From assembly GCA_030633145.1 (NCBI GenBank), contig DAOVTM010000052.1, positions 1-13,707 of the forward strand: a stretch of DNA of 13,707 bases. The letters are read 5' to 3'. Made by a program: the position numbers and the translations under genes. The stretch's first letter is position 1; each line of letters starts with the position of its first letter. The notes beneath the pieces are model-generated. The model ran no database searches and had not been told where the DNA came from. It saw nothing but the letters and a program-made list of their open reading frames with translations. This DNA is from Desulfobulbaceae bacterium. GTDB taxonomy: Bacteria; Desulfobacterota; Desulfobulbia; Desulfobulbales; Desulfobulbaceae. Of the stretch, positions 6,506 to 13,707 are shown piece by piece.

Positions 6506-9013
6506 TTAAATTACGATATTAACAAGTTTACCCTGAACTACAATGATTTTTTTAGGTTTTTTGGAATCCATGAACTTAATCACCCGCTCATCGGCCATGG
6601 CCTTTTCCTCAAGCTCAGCGTTACTGATGTCCGTACTGACCTGTAAACGGGTACGAACCTTGCCGTTTACCTGAACCACCAAGGTCAATTCATCCTCTTT
6701 TGCGGCCTCTGGATCATGCTCCGGCCAGGGGTGCTGGTCAAGTGGTTGTTCATGTCCGGTAAGCTGCCACAGCTCCGCGCAGAAATGAGGTACCATGGGA
6801 AAGAGGAGGAGGAGAACCGTCTGCAGGCCTTCACGCAAGACCCCATTGTCCACCAGATGTTTTGCATTCTCACCGGTGGCAGCAGAAAGCTCGTTGACAA
6901 GCTCCATCACTGCGGACACAGCGGTATTGAAATGAAAGTTGCTTTCAATGCTGGAGGTCACCCGCTGGATGGTCTGATGGGTCTTGCGATGGAGCTGCCG
7001 GTCTGTCCCATGTAATTCCGTAACCTGCACAGGATCCTCATCGTTGAAACAGTTCAAGTGACCGTTGACCAGGCGAAAGACCCTGTTAAGGAAACGAAAA
7101 CTGCCGTCAACCCCCTGCGCGTTCCATTCCAGATCCCTTTCCGGCGGTGCCGCAAACAGGGAAAAGAGACGAACCGTGTCAGCACCGTACTGCTCGATCA
7201 GATCATTGGGATCAACCACATTCCCCTTGGACTTGGACATCTTGGCACCATCCTTGATGACCATTCCCTGGGTGAGCAGGTTAGTGAATGGTTCAGCAAT
7301 GTCAAGATAGCCGAGATCCCGCAGTAGCCTGGTAAAGAAGCGTGAATAGAGGAGATGAAGGATGGCATGTTCCACCCCACCTATATACTGATCCACTGCC
7401 AGCCAGTAACCTGCCGCCTGCGGGTCAATGATAGCCTCTTTATTGCGGGGACTGGTATAACGGGCAAAATACCATGAAGATTCCATGAAGGTATCCATGG
7501 TATCAGTTTCTCTTTTGGCATCTTTGCCGCATCTGGGGCAGGCAATGGTGTAAAATTTTTCCTGCTGATGCAGGGGGGAGTGACTGCCCATGTTATCGGC
7601 TCCCGGCAGCACTACCGGCAGTTCCTGTTCCGGAACCGGCACCATACCGCAGTCAGCACAGTGGATGATGGGAATAGGGGTACCCCAGTAACGCTGCCTG
7701 GAGATGCCCCAGTCCCTGAGCCGCCAGGTGGTCTGCGGCCTGCCGGTTCCCTCTTTTTGCGCCTGTTTTATGATCGCCTTTTTCCCATCTTTGGAGGAAA
7801 GGCCGCTAAACTCGCCCGAATCTATGAGTAAGCCGTCTCCTTCCCAGGCCTCTTCCATGTCGGCTTCACTGAAATCCACCCCCTCCGGCTGTACCACTGG
7901 ACGTATCTCCAAGCCATACTTGCGAGCAAAGTCAAAGTCACGCTGGTCATGTCCAGGAACGGCCATGACCGCCCCGGTACCGTATTCCATGAGGACAAAG
8001 TTGGCAATATAGATAGGTACCCGTTCCCCGTTAAAGGGATTGAGGCAGTATTTACCAGTGAAAATCCCGTGTTTTTCCGGTTCTTCATTGGGTTTTGCCT
8101 GTTGTTTTTCCAGCAGAGTTTTCTCGATAAATTCCCGTACCGGTTGCTCCTGCTCTGTGCCGGAGATCAGGGCATCAATGAGCGGGTGTTCAACGGCCAG
8201 GGACATGAAGGTTACCCCATAAACAGTATCCGGCCTGGTGGTAAAGATGGTTATGGTGGTTGCGGCACCAGCCTCGTTGTCGCTTTGTTCCTCTAAAGGG
8301 AAATCACAGGCCAGCCCCTGACTCTTCCCGATCCAGTTGCGCTGCATGGTAACAACTTTTTCAGGCCAGCCAGTCAGTTTATCCAGATCCTGAAGCAGCT
8401 CTTCTGCATAATCGGTAATTTTGAGGAACCAGCCATGCATGGTGCGAGGCTGAACCTGCTGATCACAACGCCAGCAGCAACCGTCTATAACCTGTTCCCT
8501 GGCCAGCACTGTGGCGCAGTCATCACACCAGTTGACCGTGGTTTCCTTGCGATAGACCAGCCCTTTTTCCAGCAACTGGAGAAAGACCTGCTGTTCCCAA
8601 CGATAATATTTCGGATTACAGGTGGCAATCTCTCGATCCCAGTCATAGCTGAGACCCATGGCCTTAAGCTGCTCACGCATATAATCGATGTTATCATACG
8701 TCCAGCCTGCCGGATGGATTCCCCGCTGTAAGGCCGCATTTTCTGCGGGCAGGCCAAAGGCATCCCAGCCCATGGGATGGAGGACGTTGAAACCGTGCAT
8801 GCGCTTATAACGGGCTATGACATCTCCGATGGAATAGTTACGGACATGGCCCATGTGGATGCGACCGGAGGGATAGGGAAACATCTCCAGCACATAGTAT
8901 TTTTTCCGCTCAGGATCCACCTCAACTTTATATGGTTTCTCCTCTTCCCAGCGTTGCTGCCATTTTGTTTCAATGGTCTTGAAATCGTATCTTTCCTGCT
9001 GTATATTTTCCAT
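6506..9013 (-). CDS. leuS: Leucyl-tRNA synthetase
   Basis: This is a class Ia synthetase of 835 residues that charges tRNA-Leu. The HIGH-type motif is H-M-G-H at residues 53-56 and the second ATP motif K-M-S-K-S is at 591-595. The CP1 editing domain shows T-T-R-P-D-T at 258-263 and G-H-D-Q-R-D at 354-359, where Asp356 corresponds to the editing aspartate (Asp345 in E. coli). Cys pairs near residues 160-185 and in the C-A-D-C/C-P-R-C region suggest zinc-binding insertions. The frame could begin 33 nt earlier at 9046, but that ATG has no Shine-Dalgarno. The ATG at 9013 gives the usual short N-terminus before K-W-Q-Q-R-W, so I prefer it, though its own ribosome site is also weak. It is followed by lptE, 120 nt downstream. 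Confidence 0.97.
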   Translation of the reverse strand: MENIQQERYDFKTIETKWQQRWEEEKPYKVEVDPERKKYYVLEMFPYPSGRIHMGHVRNYSIGDVIARYKRMHGFNVLHPMGWDAFGLPAENAALQRGIHPAGWTYDNIDYMREQLKAMGLSYDWDREIATCNPKYYRWEQQVFLQLLEKGLVYRKETTVNWCDDCATVLAREQVIDGCCWRCDQQVQPRTMHGWFLKITDYAEELLQDLDKLTGWPEKVVTMQRNWIGKSQGLACDFPLEEQSDNEAGAATTITIFTTRPDTVYGVTFMSLAVEHPLIDALISGTEQEQPVREFIEKTLLEKQQAKPNEEPEKHGIFTGKYCLNPFNGERVPIYIANFVLMEYGTGAVMAVPGHDQRDFDFARKYGLEIRPVVQPEGVDFSEADMEEAWEGDGLLIDSGEFSGLSSKDGKKAIIKQAQKEGTGRPQTTWRLRDWGISRQRYWGTPIPIIHCADCGMVPVPEQELPVVLPGADNMGSHSPLHQQEKFYTIACPRCGKDAKRETDTMDTFMESSWYFARYTSPRNKEAIIDPQAAGYWLAVDQYIGGVEHAILHLLYSRFFTRLLRDLGYLDIAEPFTNLLTQGMVIKDGAKMSKSKGNVVDPNDLIEQYGADTVRLFSLFAAPPERDLEWNAQGVDGSFRFLNRVFRLVNGHLNCFNDEDPVQVTELHGTDRQLHRKTHQTIQRVTSSIESNFHFNTAVSAVMELVNELSAATGENAKHLVDNGVLREGLQTVLLLLFPMVPHFCAELWQLTGHEQPLDQHPWPEHDPEAAKEDELTLVVQVNGKVRTRLQVSTDISNAELEEKAMADERVIKFMDSKKPKKIIVVQGKLVNIVI

Positions 9014-9133
9014 GATGTTTATATTTCCGAGGCGTGATTTTAACATTCAAACGTCTGTTGGGTTAATGATTTCCGTAATTTTTCAATATCCACTGTTATG
9101 AATGTTGATGGACTCGTAAAAAGTACCCTTCCC

Positions 9134-9162
9134 TATATATTCTACTTGCTGAGACTCGTTAA
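9134..9162 (-). promoter_or_regulatory. Candidate sigma70 promoter for leuS-lptE-ade
   Basis: On the minus strand TTAACG (9157-9162) and TATATA (9134-9139) are separated by 17 bp, and each matches four of six consensus bases. Transcription would start near 9127, leaving a leader of about 115 nt before the leuS ATG at 9013. I saw no T-box motif in this leader. GACTCGT direct repeats at 9111 and 9153 flank the -10 region. Confidence 0.35.
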
Positions 9163-9291
9163 ATCAGCACGGTAAGCGTAGGCCGTCAGATAAGCAGCTT
9201 GCCTGCCATTTTAGTAACTAACTTATGGCATGGTAACTTACTTAGTTTACATGAAAAATGAGCATTTTCTCAAGTCAGATATATTGATTTG

Positions 9292-9711
9292 TTAACTCAG
9301 TGTTTCCAACATGCTTAAAAATTCAGTAGGGGTAAATGCTGGAATTTTTGCATTTTTAAAATCTTTAATGTTTCTTGTAATAAGATACTCGGCTCCTGCA
9401 TGCCGTGCAGATTCATGTAGAACTGAATCTTCAAAGTCAGTAAATTTTGATTTCAATGCATTCTCTATCACTAGCCTGTTAACTGACGCTACTTCAAATA
9501 ATGCCATTATGGAATTAATGCTTGTAATTGCTTTTTCTTTATCTAAGTGCTTGGACAGAAGATAATGGATTGTGGTTAAGGTGGTGGCGCAGAGAAAACC
9601 AGTAATTTCTGATCTTTCAACTTTGGACATTAGGAATAAAGCATGTTCAGAAAAAGGTTTACGATCTAGAAGAACATCTAAGATGATATTTGTATCAAAT
9701 AGCACTTTCAT
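9292..9711 (-). CDS. PIN-domain toxin (VapC-like RNase, PIN_3 type)
   Basis: The 139-residue product starts M-K-V-L-F-D-T-N and ends with P-x-F-T-P-T-E-F-L, the layout of PIN_3-type domains. The acidic residues expected to bind the metal ion are present: Asp6, the D-F-E-D cluster at 92-95, and Asp117 in I-T-R-N-I-K-D-F. PIN toxins cleave RNA, often tRNA or rRNA, when freed from their antitoxin. The ATG at 9711 overlaps the TGA of the antitoxin gene by four bases (ATGA), so translation is probably coupled. Codon use is AT-rich compared with leuS and dnaB, which fits horizontal gain. The RNA target cannot be read from the sequence. A non-toxic PIN nuclease is possible but unlikely next to this antitoxin. 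Confidence 0.88.
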   Translation of the reverse strand: MKVLFDTNIILDVLLDRKPFSEHALFLMSKVERSEITGFLCATTLTTIHYLLSKHLDKEKAITSINSIMALFEVASVNRLVIENALKSKFTDFEDSVLHESARHAGAEYLITRNIKDFKNAKIPAFTPTEFLSMLETLS

Positions 9712-9950
9712 AGATACTTTTCATTTAGATGATTCTTGTAGTCATTTTCTGTAAGTTTTGCATCTTTTAGAATGCCTTTTAGAGATTGAACTGTTGGGGT
9801 GACTGAACTGCTCTTTTTCAATTTTTCATTTTTTATAATTACGAATAAGTCGGAAACAATTTTGGAAACAGATTTGCCTGTTTTGGCGGAATACTCTTTA
9901 GCTGATTTTATTAAATGATCATCAAGTCTTAATGTTAGTTTTGTGTTCAT
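9708..9950 (-). CDS. Ribbon-helix-helix antitoxin (DUF6364-like) for the PIN toxin
   Basis: This 80-residue protein begins M-N-T-K-L-T-L-R-L-D-D, the short beta strand of an RHH DNA-binding fold. Two helices containing K-E-Y-S-A-K-T-G-K-S-V-S-K-I-V-S-D follow. The C-terminal half (residues about 45-80) is charged and probably flexible, suited to wrapping the toxin. Similar proteins are grouped as DUF6364, as far as I recall. The start ATG at 9950 has GAGGTG five bases upstream, a strong ribosome site, while the toxin depends on the 4-nt overlap. That arrangement should give more antitoxin than toxin. Autoregulation of the promoter at 9993-10021 is expected for the family but not shown. Confidence 0.88.
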   Translation of the reverse strand: MNTKLTLRLDDHLIKSAKEYSAKTGKSVSKIVSDLFVIIKNEKLKKSSSVTPTVQSLKGILKDAKLTENDYKNHLNEKYL

Positions 9951-9992
9951 CGTTTCACCTCATTCTTTTCAGTGACGGGCTGTTATTAGAAT

Positions 9993-10021
9993 ATTATACG
10001 GCACAAGAAGGTGATTGTCAA
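9993..10021 (-). promoter_or_regulatory. Perfect consensus sigma70 promoter of the toxin-antitoxin pair
   Basis: On the minus strand TTGACA (10016-10021) and TATAAT (9993-9998) are both exact consensus and are 17 bp apart, the optimal spacing. Transcription should begin near 9986, about 36 nt before the antitoxin ATG at 9950. Such a strong core promoter fits a module that is normally repressed by its own antitoxin complex. I did not find a clear operator palindrome. Confidence 0.8.
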
Positions 10022-10149
10022 TTTGAGACTGATGATGAGTTTACGGTTATGAGGTATATTAATGATGTATGGCAATTATTTTTCATTTTTGAGGGGCTAA
10101 CGATTAAGTTCTTGGGCATATTGACGGTGTATCCCCTGCAAGAATAGAA

Positions 10150-10509
10150 CTAAAGCTTTTCAAGCAAATCAATTTTTTTATATGATTCTGTATTTCCTGT
10201 GTTTACAGTTCCTTTAGGTTCAAACATTAGGACATGAACCTCTTTTTCTGCGACTGGTAAATGTTCAACCCCTCTTGGTATTATGAAGATTTCTCCCTCA
10301 CTTAAACAAATATCTTTTTCTCTTAGCTTGATAGTGAGGCTACCCTTAATAACCATAAACAATTCATCCTCGTTTTCATGTTGATGCCATACAAATTCGC
10401 CTTTTAACTTTGCGAGCTTGACATATTGCTCATTAAGCTCACCTACTATTTTTGGTTCCCAATGATTGGTAAATAAGGAGAACTTTTCAGACAAATTTAC
10501 TTTTTCCAA
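10150..10509 (-). CDS. Small single-domain cupin protein
   Basis: The 119-residue product has both cupin motifs. Motif 1 is H42-x-H44-x(4)-E49 followed by G56, and motif 2 is G72-E-I-F-I-I-P-R-G-V-E-H83. The four expected metal ligands (His42, His44, Glu49, His83) are therefore all present. It resembles the mannose-6-phosphate isomerase-like stand-alone cupins, most of which have no assigned substrate. The start is taken as TTG at 10507-10509, because it gives the M-E-K-V-N-type N-terminus and no ATG or GTG lies nearby; the ribosome site is weak. A TATAAT at 10539-10544 could be its -10 box. The gene is AT-rich and stands alone between dnaB and the toxin-antitoxin pair, about 200 nt from each. 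The reaction is unknown. Confidence 0.85.
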   Translation of the reverse strand: MEKVNLSEKFSLFTNHWEPKIVGELNEQYVKLAKLKGEFVWHQHENEDELFMVIKGSLTIKLREKDICLSEGEIFIIPRGVEHLPVAEKEVHVLMFEPKGTVNTGNTESYKKIDLLEKL

Positions 10510-10538
10510 ATGTATCTCTTTTTTTAAGCATAAAAATA

Positions 10539-10544
10539 ATTATA
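10539..10544 (-). promoter_or_regulatory. Possible -10 box for the cupin gene
   Basis: TATAAT on the minus strand lies 29 bases before the TTG start. No good -35 box stands 16-18 bp upstream, so this is weak support for an independent promoter in the 189-nt dnaB-cupin gap. Confidence 0.25.
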
Positions 10545-10698
10545 AAGTTTCTCATCAGAATACATAAATACACACAATTAATTTCAAAATATCATTTCAC
10601 TATTCTAAAAAAACGCAGTATCCAGTGTCTATATTCAAAGGGGAATCCTGACACAAGTCAACTTATCTCACTTCAACATTCTCCTTTTCGCTTTTCTA

Positions 10699-12114
10699 TT
10701 ACTCTTCCCCACCCGGAGGAGGATCAAGCCGAGTATAATTTTCAAAACTGGTGAACTCACCAATAAAGGTCAGAGTGATCGTACCAGTAGGGCCGTTCCG
10801 TTGTTTACCAACAATCACCTCGGCCAGACCCCGGCTGGGATTGGACTCCGATTTATTATACACCTCGTCCCGGTAGATAAAAAGGATCACATCCGCATCC
10901 TGCTCTATCGCCCCTGATTCACGAAGATCCGATAACTGTGGCCGCTTATCCTGACGACTCTCCAGGCTACGGTTGAGCTGGGACAGGGCAATGACCGGCA
11001 CCTCCAGTTCCTTGGCCATGGCCTTGAGGGATCTGGAGATATCACTTATCTCCTGGGTTCGGTTTTCAATACTGGCCTTGCCCTGCATGAGCTGTAGGTA
11101 ATCGACCACCACCAGACCCAGGTCATGTTCTGATTTCAAACGTCGTGCCTTGGCTCGCATCTCCAAGACGGTCAGCCCGGCAGTATCGTCAATGAAAATC
11201 GGCGCATCAGTGAGCTGAGCCGTGGCTCTGGTCAGTCTGGGCCAGTCATCTTGTCCCAGGTTACCGGTGCGAACCTTCTGGGAGTCCACCTTGCCCACCG
11301 AGCAGAGCATTCGCAGGCAGAGTTGTTCCATGGACATCTCAAGGCTGAACACAGCCACTGGAACCTTGTCTATCAAACCGGCATGTTGCACAATATTCAT
11401 GGCCAGTGCGGTCTTGCCCATGGAGGGACGACCGGCCAGGATAATCAGATCAGAGGGCTGTAACCCGGCAGTCATCCTGTCAATTTCCTCATAGCCAGTG
11501 GCAACTCCGGTGATATGCTCCTTGCGGCTGGCCAGCATGGTAATTCGATCCAGAGCCTTGGGGGCAATGCGGGACAAGGGTTCAAACCCCTGTTTTTTAC
11601 CATCCTGGGCAATCTCAAAGATAATTTTTTCCGCATCATCCACCAGGGTTTCAATGTCATCCTGGGCATCATAACAGCGTGCCGCTACTTCAGAGCAGGA
11701 CTGAATCAAGCGACGGAGGATTGATTTTTTACGGATGATTCTGGCGTGATGCACCAAAGTGCCGGTAAAGGGGATTACATCGGTGAGCGAGGCCAGGTAG
11801 GCTGGTCCGCCCACTTGATTCAGTTGATTGCGGTCACTGATCAGACCGGTGATAGTGATGAGATCATGGGGTTCCTTTTTATCAAAAAGGGAGAGCATGG
11901 TCTCGTAGATTATCTTGTGCGATTGAAGATAAAAATCACTCGGACTCAATATTTCAACTACCTTGAGCAGGGAATTATCTTGGATCAGGATGGTGCCGAT
12001 GACTGCCTGTTCCGCCTCTATATTTTGAGGTGGTACCATCTTGCCGGATGATGCGGCAATGGCAGGAGGGGGCTGGTCGGAAAAAATATCAGTCTGCAAG
12101 GGAAACACCGCCAT
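10699..12114 (-). CDS. dnaB: Replicative DNA helicase DnaB
   Basis: The 471-residue protein unwinds DNA at the replication fork as a hexamer and binds primase. The N-terminal domain begins at about residue 27 with V-P-P-Q-N-I-E-A-E-Q-A-V-I-G. The RecA-like C-terminal domain has Walker A G-R-P-S-M-G-K-T at 228-235 (Lys234) and Walker B L-V-V-V-D-Y-L-Q-L. The later motif S-Q-L-N-R-S-L-E-x-R and D-L-R-E-S-G-A-I-E-Q-D-A-D are also present. No intein interrupts it. The ATG at 12114 lacks a clear Shine-Dalgarno. An internal ATG at residue 26 is an alternative start that would remove a 25-residue non-conserved leader. It follows rplI as in many bacteria. Confidence 0.97.
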   Translation of the reverse strand: MAVFPLQTDIFSDQPPPAIAASSGKMVPPQNIEAEQAVIGTILIQDNSLLKVVEILSPSDFYLQSHKIIYETMLSLFDKKEPHDLITITGLISDRNQLNQVGGPAYLASLTDVIPFTGTLVHHARIIRKKSILRRLIQSCSEVAARCYDAQDDIETLVDDAEKIIFEIAQDGKKQGFEPLSRIAPKALDRITMLASRKEHITGVATGYEEIDRMTAGLQPSDLIILAGRPSMGKTALAMNIVQHAGLIDKVPVAVFSLEMSMEQLCLRMLCSVGKVDSQKVRTGNLGQDDWPRLTRATAQLTDAPIFIDDTAGLTVLEMRAKARRLKSEHDLGLVVVDYLQLMQGKASIENRTQEISDISRSLKAMAKELEVPVIALSQLNRSLESRQDKRPQLSDLRESGAIEQDADVILFIYRDEVYNKSESNPSRGLAEVIVGKQRNGPTGTITLTFIGEFTSFENYTRLDPPPGGEE

Positions 12115-12215
12115 CGAAAAAAAGGATACATTTCGTTCCTGCTGATGCTGAGCAGACAGGTGTAAAAAACAAGAGTAAATCAGACGTTTTAATCTGCACT
12201 GATTTTATACTATAC

Positions 12216-12277
12216 CCACAAAGAATACAGAGTGAGCGAAAAAAAAACTCCTTCTCCCTCTTCTGTACTCTCTGTGG
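12216..12277. repeat. Inverted repeat in the rplI-dnaB gap
   Basis: CCACAAAGAATACAG at 12216-12230 pairs with CTGTACTCTCTGTGG at 12263-12277, 13 of 15 positions, with a 32-nt loop that includes a run of A on the plus strand (T on the minus strand). The arms resemble a CTCTGT-TCTTTGTGG type of intergenic sequence. It could be a dispersed palindromic repeat, an mRNA-stabilising structure or a weak terminator between rplI and dnaB. Confidence 0.7.
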
Positions 12278-12303
12278 CGCATAAGGTTTGCATCAATAGC
12301 TGG

Positions 12304-12825
12304 CTATTCTTCCACAGCTTCTTCCTTCCTGTCCTCCACTGCCTGGTTTTCAGCACCCTTGTCAACCGCCGTATCAGGCGCATTTTCTCCGGCAACCCGT
12401 ACTGTGATCTCGGTAGTCATCTGATAACCAACCTTTACTGCTACCTGTACTTCGCCAACAGACTTGATAGGCTCTGAGAGAATTACAGCTTTCCTGTCAA
12501 TGGTTACGCCACACTCGTTGACCTTTTCGGCTATATCAGCAGTATTGACAGAGCCGAACAAACGGTTCTCACTTCCCACCTTCCGTACAATGGTAATCAC
12601 AAGATCCTTGAGTTGATCAGACAGAGCCTCGGCAGTCTTTTTCTCATCCTCGCGTCGTCTGGTAATGGCTTCCTGTTCTTTTTCCAGTCGAGCGAGACTT
12701 GCCCTGTTTACAGGTACCGCCATGTTTTGAGGGATAAGGTAGTTACGGGCATAGCCAGCTTTAACCTTGACCAGTTCACCTTCCAGCCCCAGGGTATCGA
12801 TTGTCTGTTTCAGTATTATTTCCAT
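12304..12825 (-). CDS. rplI: 50S ribosomal protein L9
   Basis: The first 50 residues contain the L9 N-terminal signature M-E-I-I-L-x-x-x-I-x-x-L-G with V-K-A-G-Y-A-R-N-Y-L-I-P. A connecting helix rich in charged residues follows, and then the C-terminal domain with G-S-E-N-R-L-F-G-S-V. L9 binds 23S rRNA and helps keep the reading frame. The protein is 173 residues, about 24 more than the usual 149. The excess is an acidic C-terminal tail of about residues 150-173, rich in Glu, Asp and Ala, likely disordered. The ATG at 12825 is preceded by GAGGAAAA. It lies between the DUF2232 gene and dnaB, the standard order in this block. Confidence 0.96.
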   Translation of the reverse strand: MEIILKQTIDTLGLEGELVKVKAGYARNYLIPQNMAVPVNRASLARLEKEQEAITRRREDEKKTAEALSDQLKDLVITIVRKVGSENRLFGSVNTADIAEKVNECGVTIDRKAVILSEPIKSVGEVQVAVKVGYQMTTEITVRVAGENAPDTAVDKGAENQAVEDRKEEAVEE

Positions 12826-12854
12826 TCTATTTTCCTCAACTAAACTCTCTTTTC

Positions 12855-12884
12855 ATTATCAATCGCCCTTTGGCGACTGATAAT
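12855..12884. terminator. Strong stem-loop upstream of rplI, terminator-like on the plus strand
   Basis: ATTATCAATCGCC (12855-12867) and GGCGACTGATAAT (12872-12884) pair at 12 of 13 positions around a 4-nt loop. On the minus strand the remaining pair becomes a G-U wobble, so the hairpin is complete in the rplI transcript. A run of T (12884-12889) follows on the plus strand, which makes it look like an intrinsic terminator against antisense transcription. On the coding strand no U-tract follows, so it would act there as a leader hairpin 30 nt before the L9 start. Confidence 0.6.
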
Positions 12885-12967
12885 TTTTTCATTTGCGGAC
12901 ATTTTTACAGCCTGACATCATTTAACAGTTAAATGTACAGGTCTATATGCAAAATAATCTGGACAGC

Positions 12968-13707
12968 CTATTCCTCTTCTGTTCCTATTTTACGAAAATC
13001 AGTCCAGATATCTGCTACTCCGACCACTGCCAGCAGTATTATTCCATAACTCTGCACCACGAGCAGTACATAGAGGATGATGCGTACAAATCGCGGTACG
13101 TTCCAGCGGTTAAGGAAATGGAGAAAAACCGCCATTCCCTGCATGAAATAGAGTACCACTGAAACTATAATAAGACTATAGCCAGTGTCCTTGAGCGAAC
13201 CGCTGCCCACAAGAGACAGGGCTGCTGCCGCTATTATCAGCCAAACCAACTTGTCCGGCAGATGCCATTCTCTGAACAATGGCCAGACTGCCTTTTCAGG
13301 CTGCAGTCTATGTAGCAGTGTATTGGCAACAATCATGTTCAGCCAGACCGTCAGAATAACAGAACTTGCAAGCAGTCCCGGCAATATTCTGGGAAAAAAA
13401 TCCTGAATACCGGTTATCAGCACCTCAATTTTATACAATGCCTCAGGGGGCAATTCCGAACTGGCGCGGTACAGAACCAGCACCTGATCAAAGGCGGTAT
13501 CCATGACAGTCACCAGGGTCGGATACGGATTTGTTCCCGCTATGATGCCGTAAACTGTCCAGAATCCAAACCAGACCAAGGCAAGGATTATGATTCCTTT
13601 TTTTCCTGCTTCATCCGGCTCTTCCCCGCCTTGACTGCTGCAATACAGGCTCCAGCCCAGAGGCAGCATTGTCAGGGAAAAGAGCATCAGTACCAGCTGG
13701 TTCAGCA
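12968..13707 (-). CDS. DUF2232 / YybS-like polytopic membrane protein, N-terminus cut off by window edge
   Basis: The frame is open from base 13707 to a TAG at 12968, about 246 residues. The first ATG inside the window (13687) is probably internal, because open sequence with hydrophobic codons continues to the edge. At least five hydrophobic segments long enough to cross the membrane are visible, including G-I-I-I-L-A-L-V-W-F-G-F-W, L-L-A-S-S-V-I-L-T-V-W-L and L-V-W-L-I-I-A-A-A-A-L-S-L-V. The F-P-R-I-L-P-G-L and W-x-L-P-D-K-L-V-W segments are typical of DUF2232 proteins as I remember them. The function is unknown. In Desulfobacterota this gene commonly sits between rpsR and rplI, which predicts rpsF-rpsR just outside the window on the right. 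Confidence 0.8.
   Translation of the reverse strand, partial: LNQLVLMLFSLTMLPLGWSLYCSSQGGEEPDEAGKKGIIILALVWFGFWTVYGIIAGTNPYPTLVTVMDTAFDQVLVLYRASSELPPEALYKIEVLITGIQDFFPRILPGLLASSVILTVWLNMIVANTLLHRLQPEKAVWPLFREWHLPDKLVWLIIAAAALSLVGSGSLKDTGYSLIIVSVVLYFMQGMAVFLHFLNRWNVPRFVRIILYVLLVVQSYGIILLAVVGVADIWTDFRKIGTEEE

Noticed and set aside
9014..9046. Eleven-residue N-terminal extension of LeuRS from the ATG at 9046
   Set aside because: No Shine-Dalgarno precedes it and the extension matches no usual LeuRS N-terminus; the ATG at 9013 fits better.
9013..9133. T-box leader for leuS
   Set aside because: GGGTAC is present but the conserved T-box core and a long structured leader are not.
9932..10147. 71-codon plus-strand frame in the antitoxin-cupin gap
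   Set aside because: It overlaps the antitoxin start and its perfect promoter, has no ribosome site and no recognisable features.

Overview
The window looks like chromosomal DNA of a Gram-negative, diderm bacterium, most likely a member of the Desulfobacterota (former Deltaproteobacteria). The basis is the gene order DUF2232–rplI–dnaB, the leuS–lptE pair with an outer-membrane lipoprotein, and a Myxococcus-type MglA/MglB polarity switch. The assignment to phylum is inference; no rRNA is present. All twelve genes that I accept lie on the minus strand, so they are transcribed from right to left.

Right end (13707 to 10699): the 3' part of a DUF2232/YybS-like membrane protein, then ribosomal protein L9 (rplI) and the replicative helicase DnaB. 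These form a conserved housekeeping block. The gaps between them hold two inverted repeats. Middle (10698 to 9047): a visibly AT-rich accessory patch with a small single-domain cupin and a type II toxin-antitoxin pair. The pair is an RHH antitoxin and a PIN-domain RNase overlapping by 4 nt. The antitoxin has a perfect-consensus sigma70 promoter. Then leuS and the LPS-assembly lipoprotein lptE, separated by a small cluster of direct and inverted repeats, followed closely by an adenine deaminase gene that sits where holA often follows lptE.

Left end (3912 to 1): the most interesting part. A roadblock protein (MglB-like) and a Ras-like GTPase (MglA-like) are followed, in the same orientation and with short gaps, by a very large gene that runs off the left edge. 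Its product is at least 934 residues. It starts with two copies of a predicted helical domain of about 75 residues and continues into a tail of more than 600 residues that is extremely rich in Asp and Glu. The tail carries about eleven copies of an L-x-[LIV]-D-D-D-F-L motif and five copies of an ELDDKLDSFFD motif, partly in exact 69-bp tandem repeats. MglA-GTP and its GAP MglB set cell polarity in Myxococcus xanthus, and acidic, repetitive proteins (HubP/FimV) act as polar hubs elsewhere. I therefore infer that this operon encodes a GTPase switch with its own multivalent scaffold or effector. That role is a hypothesis, not shown by the sequence.

The long Ser-rich plus-strand reading frames at 47-271 and 296-1669 are antisense shadows of the acidic tail. 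No tRNA, rRNA, CRISPR array or insertion sequence was seen. No gene-free stretch exceeds about 250 bases.
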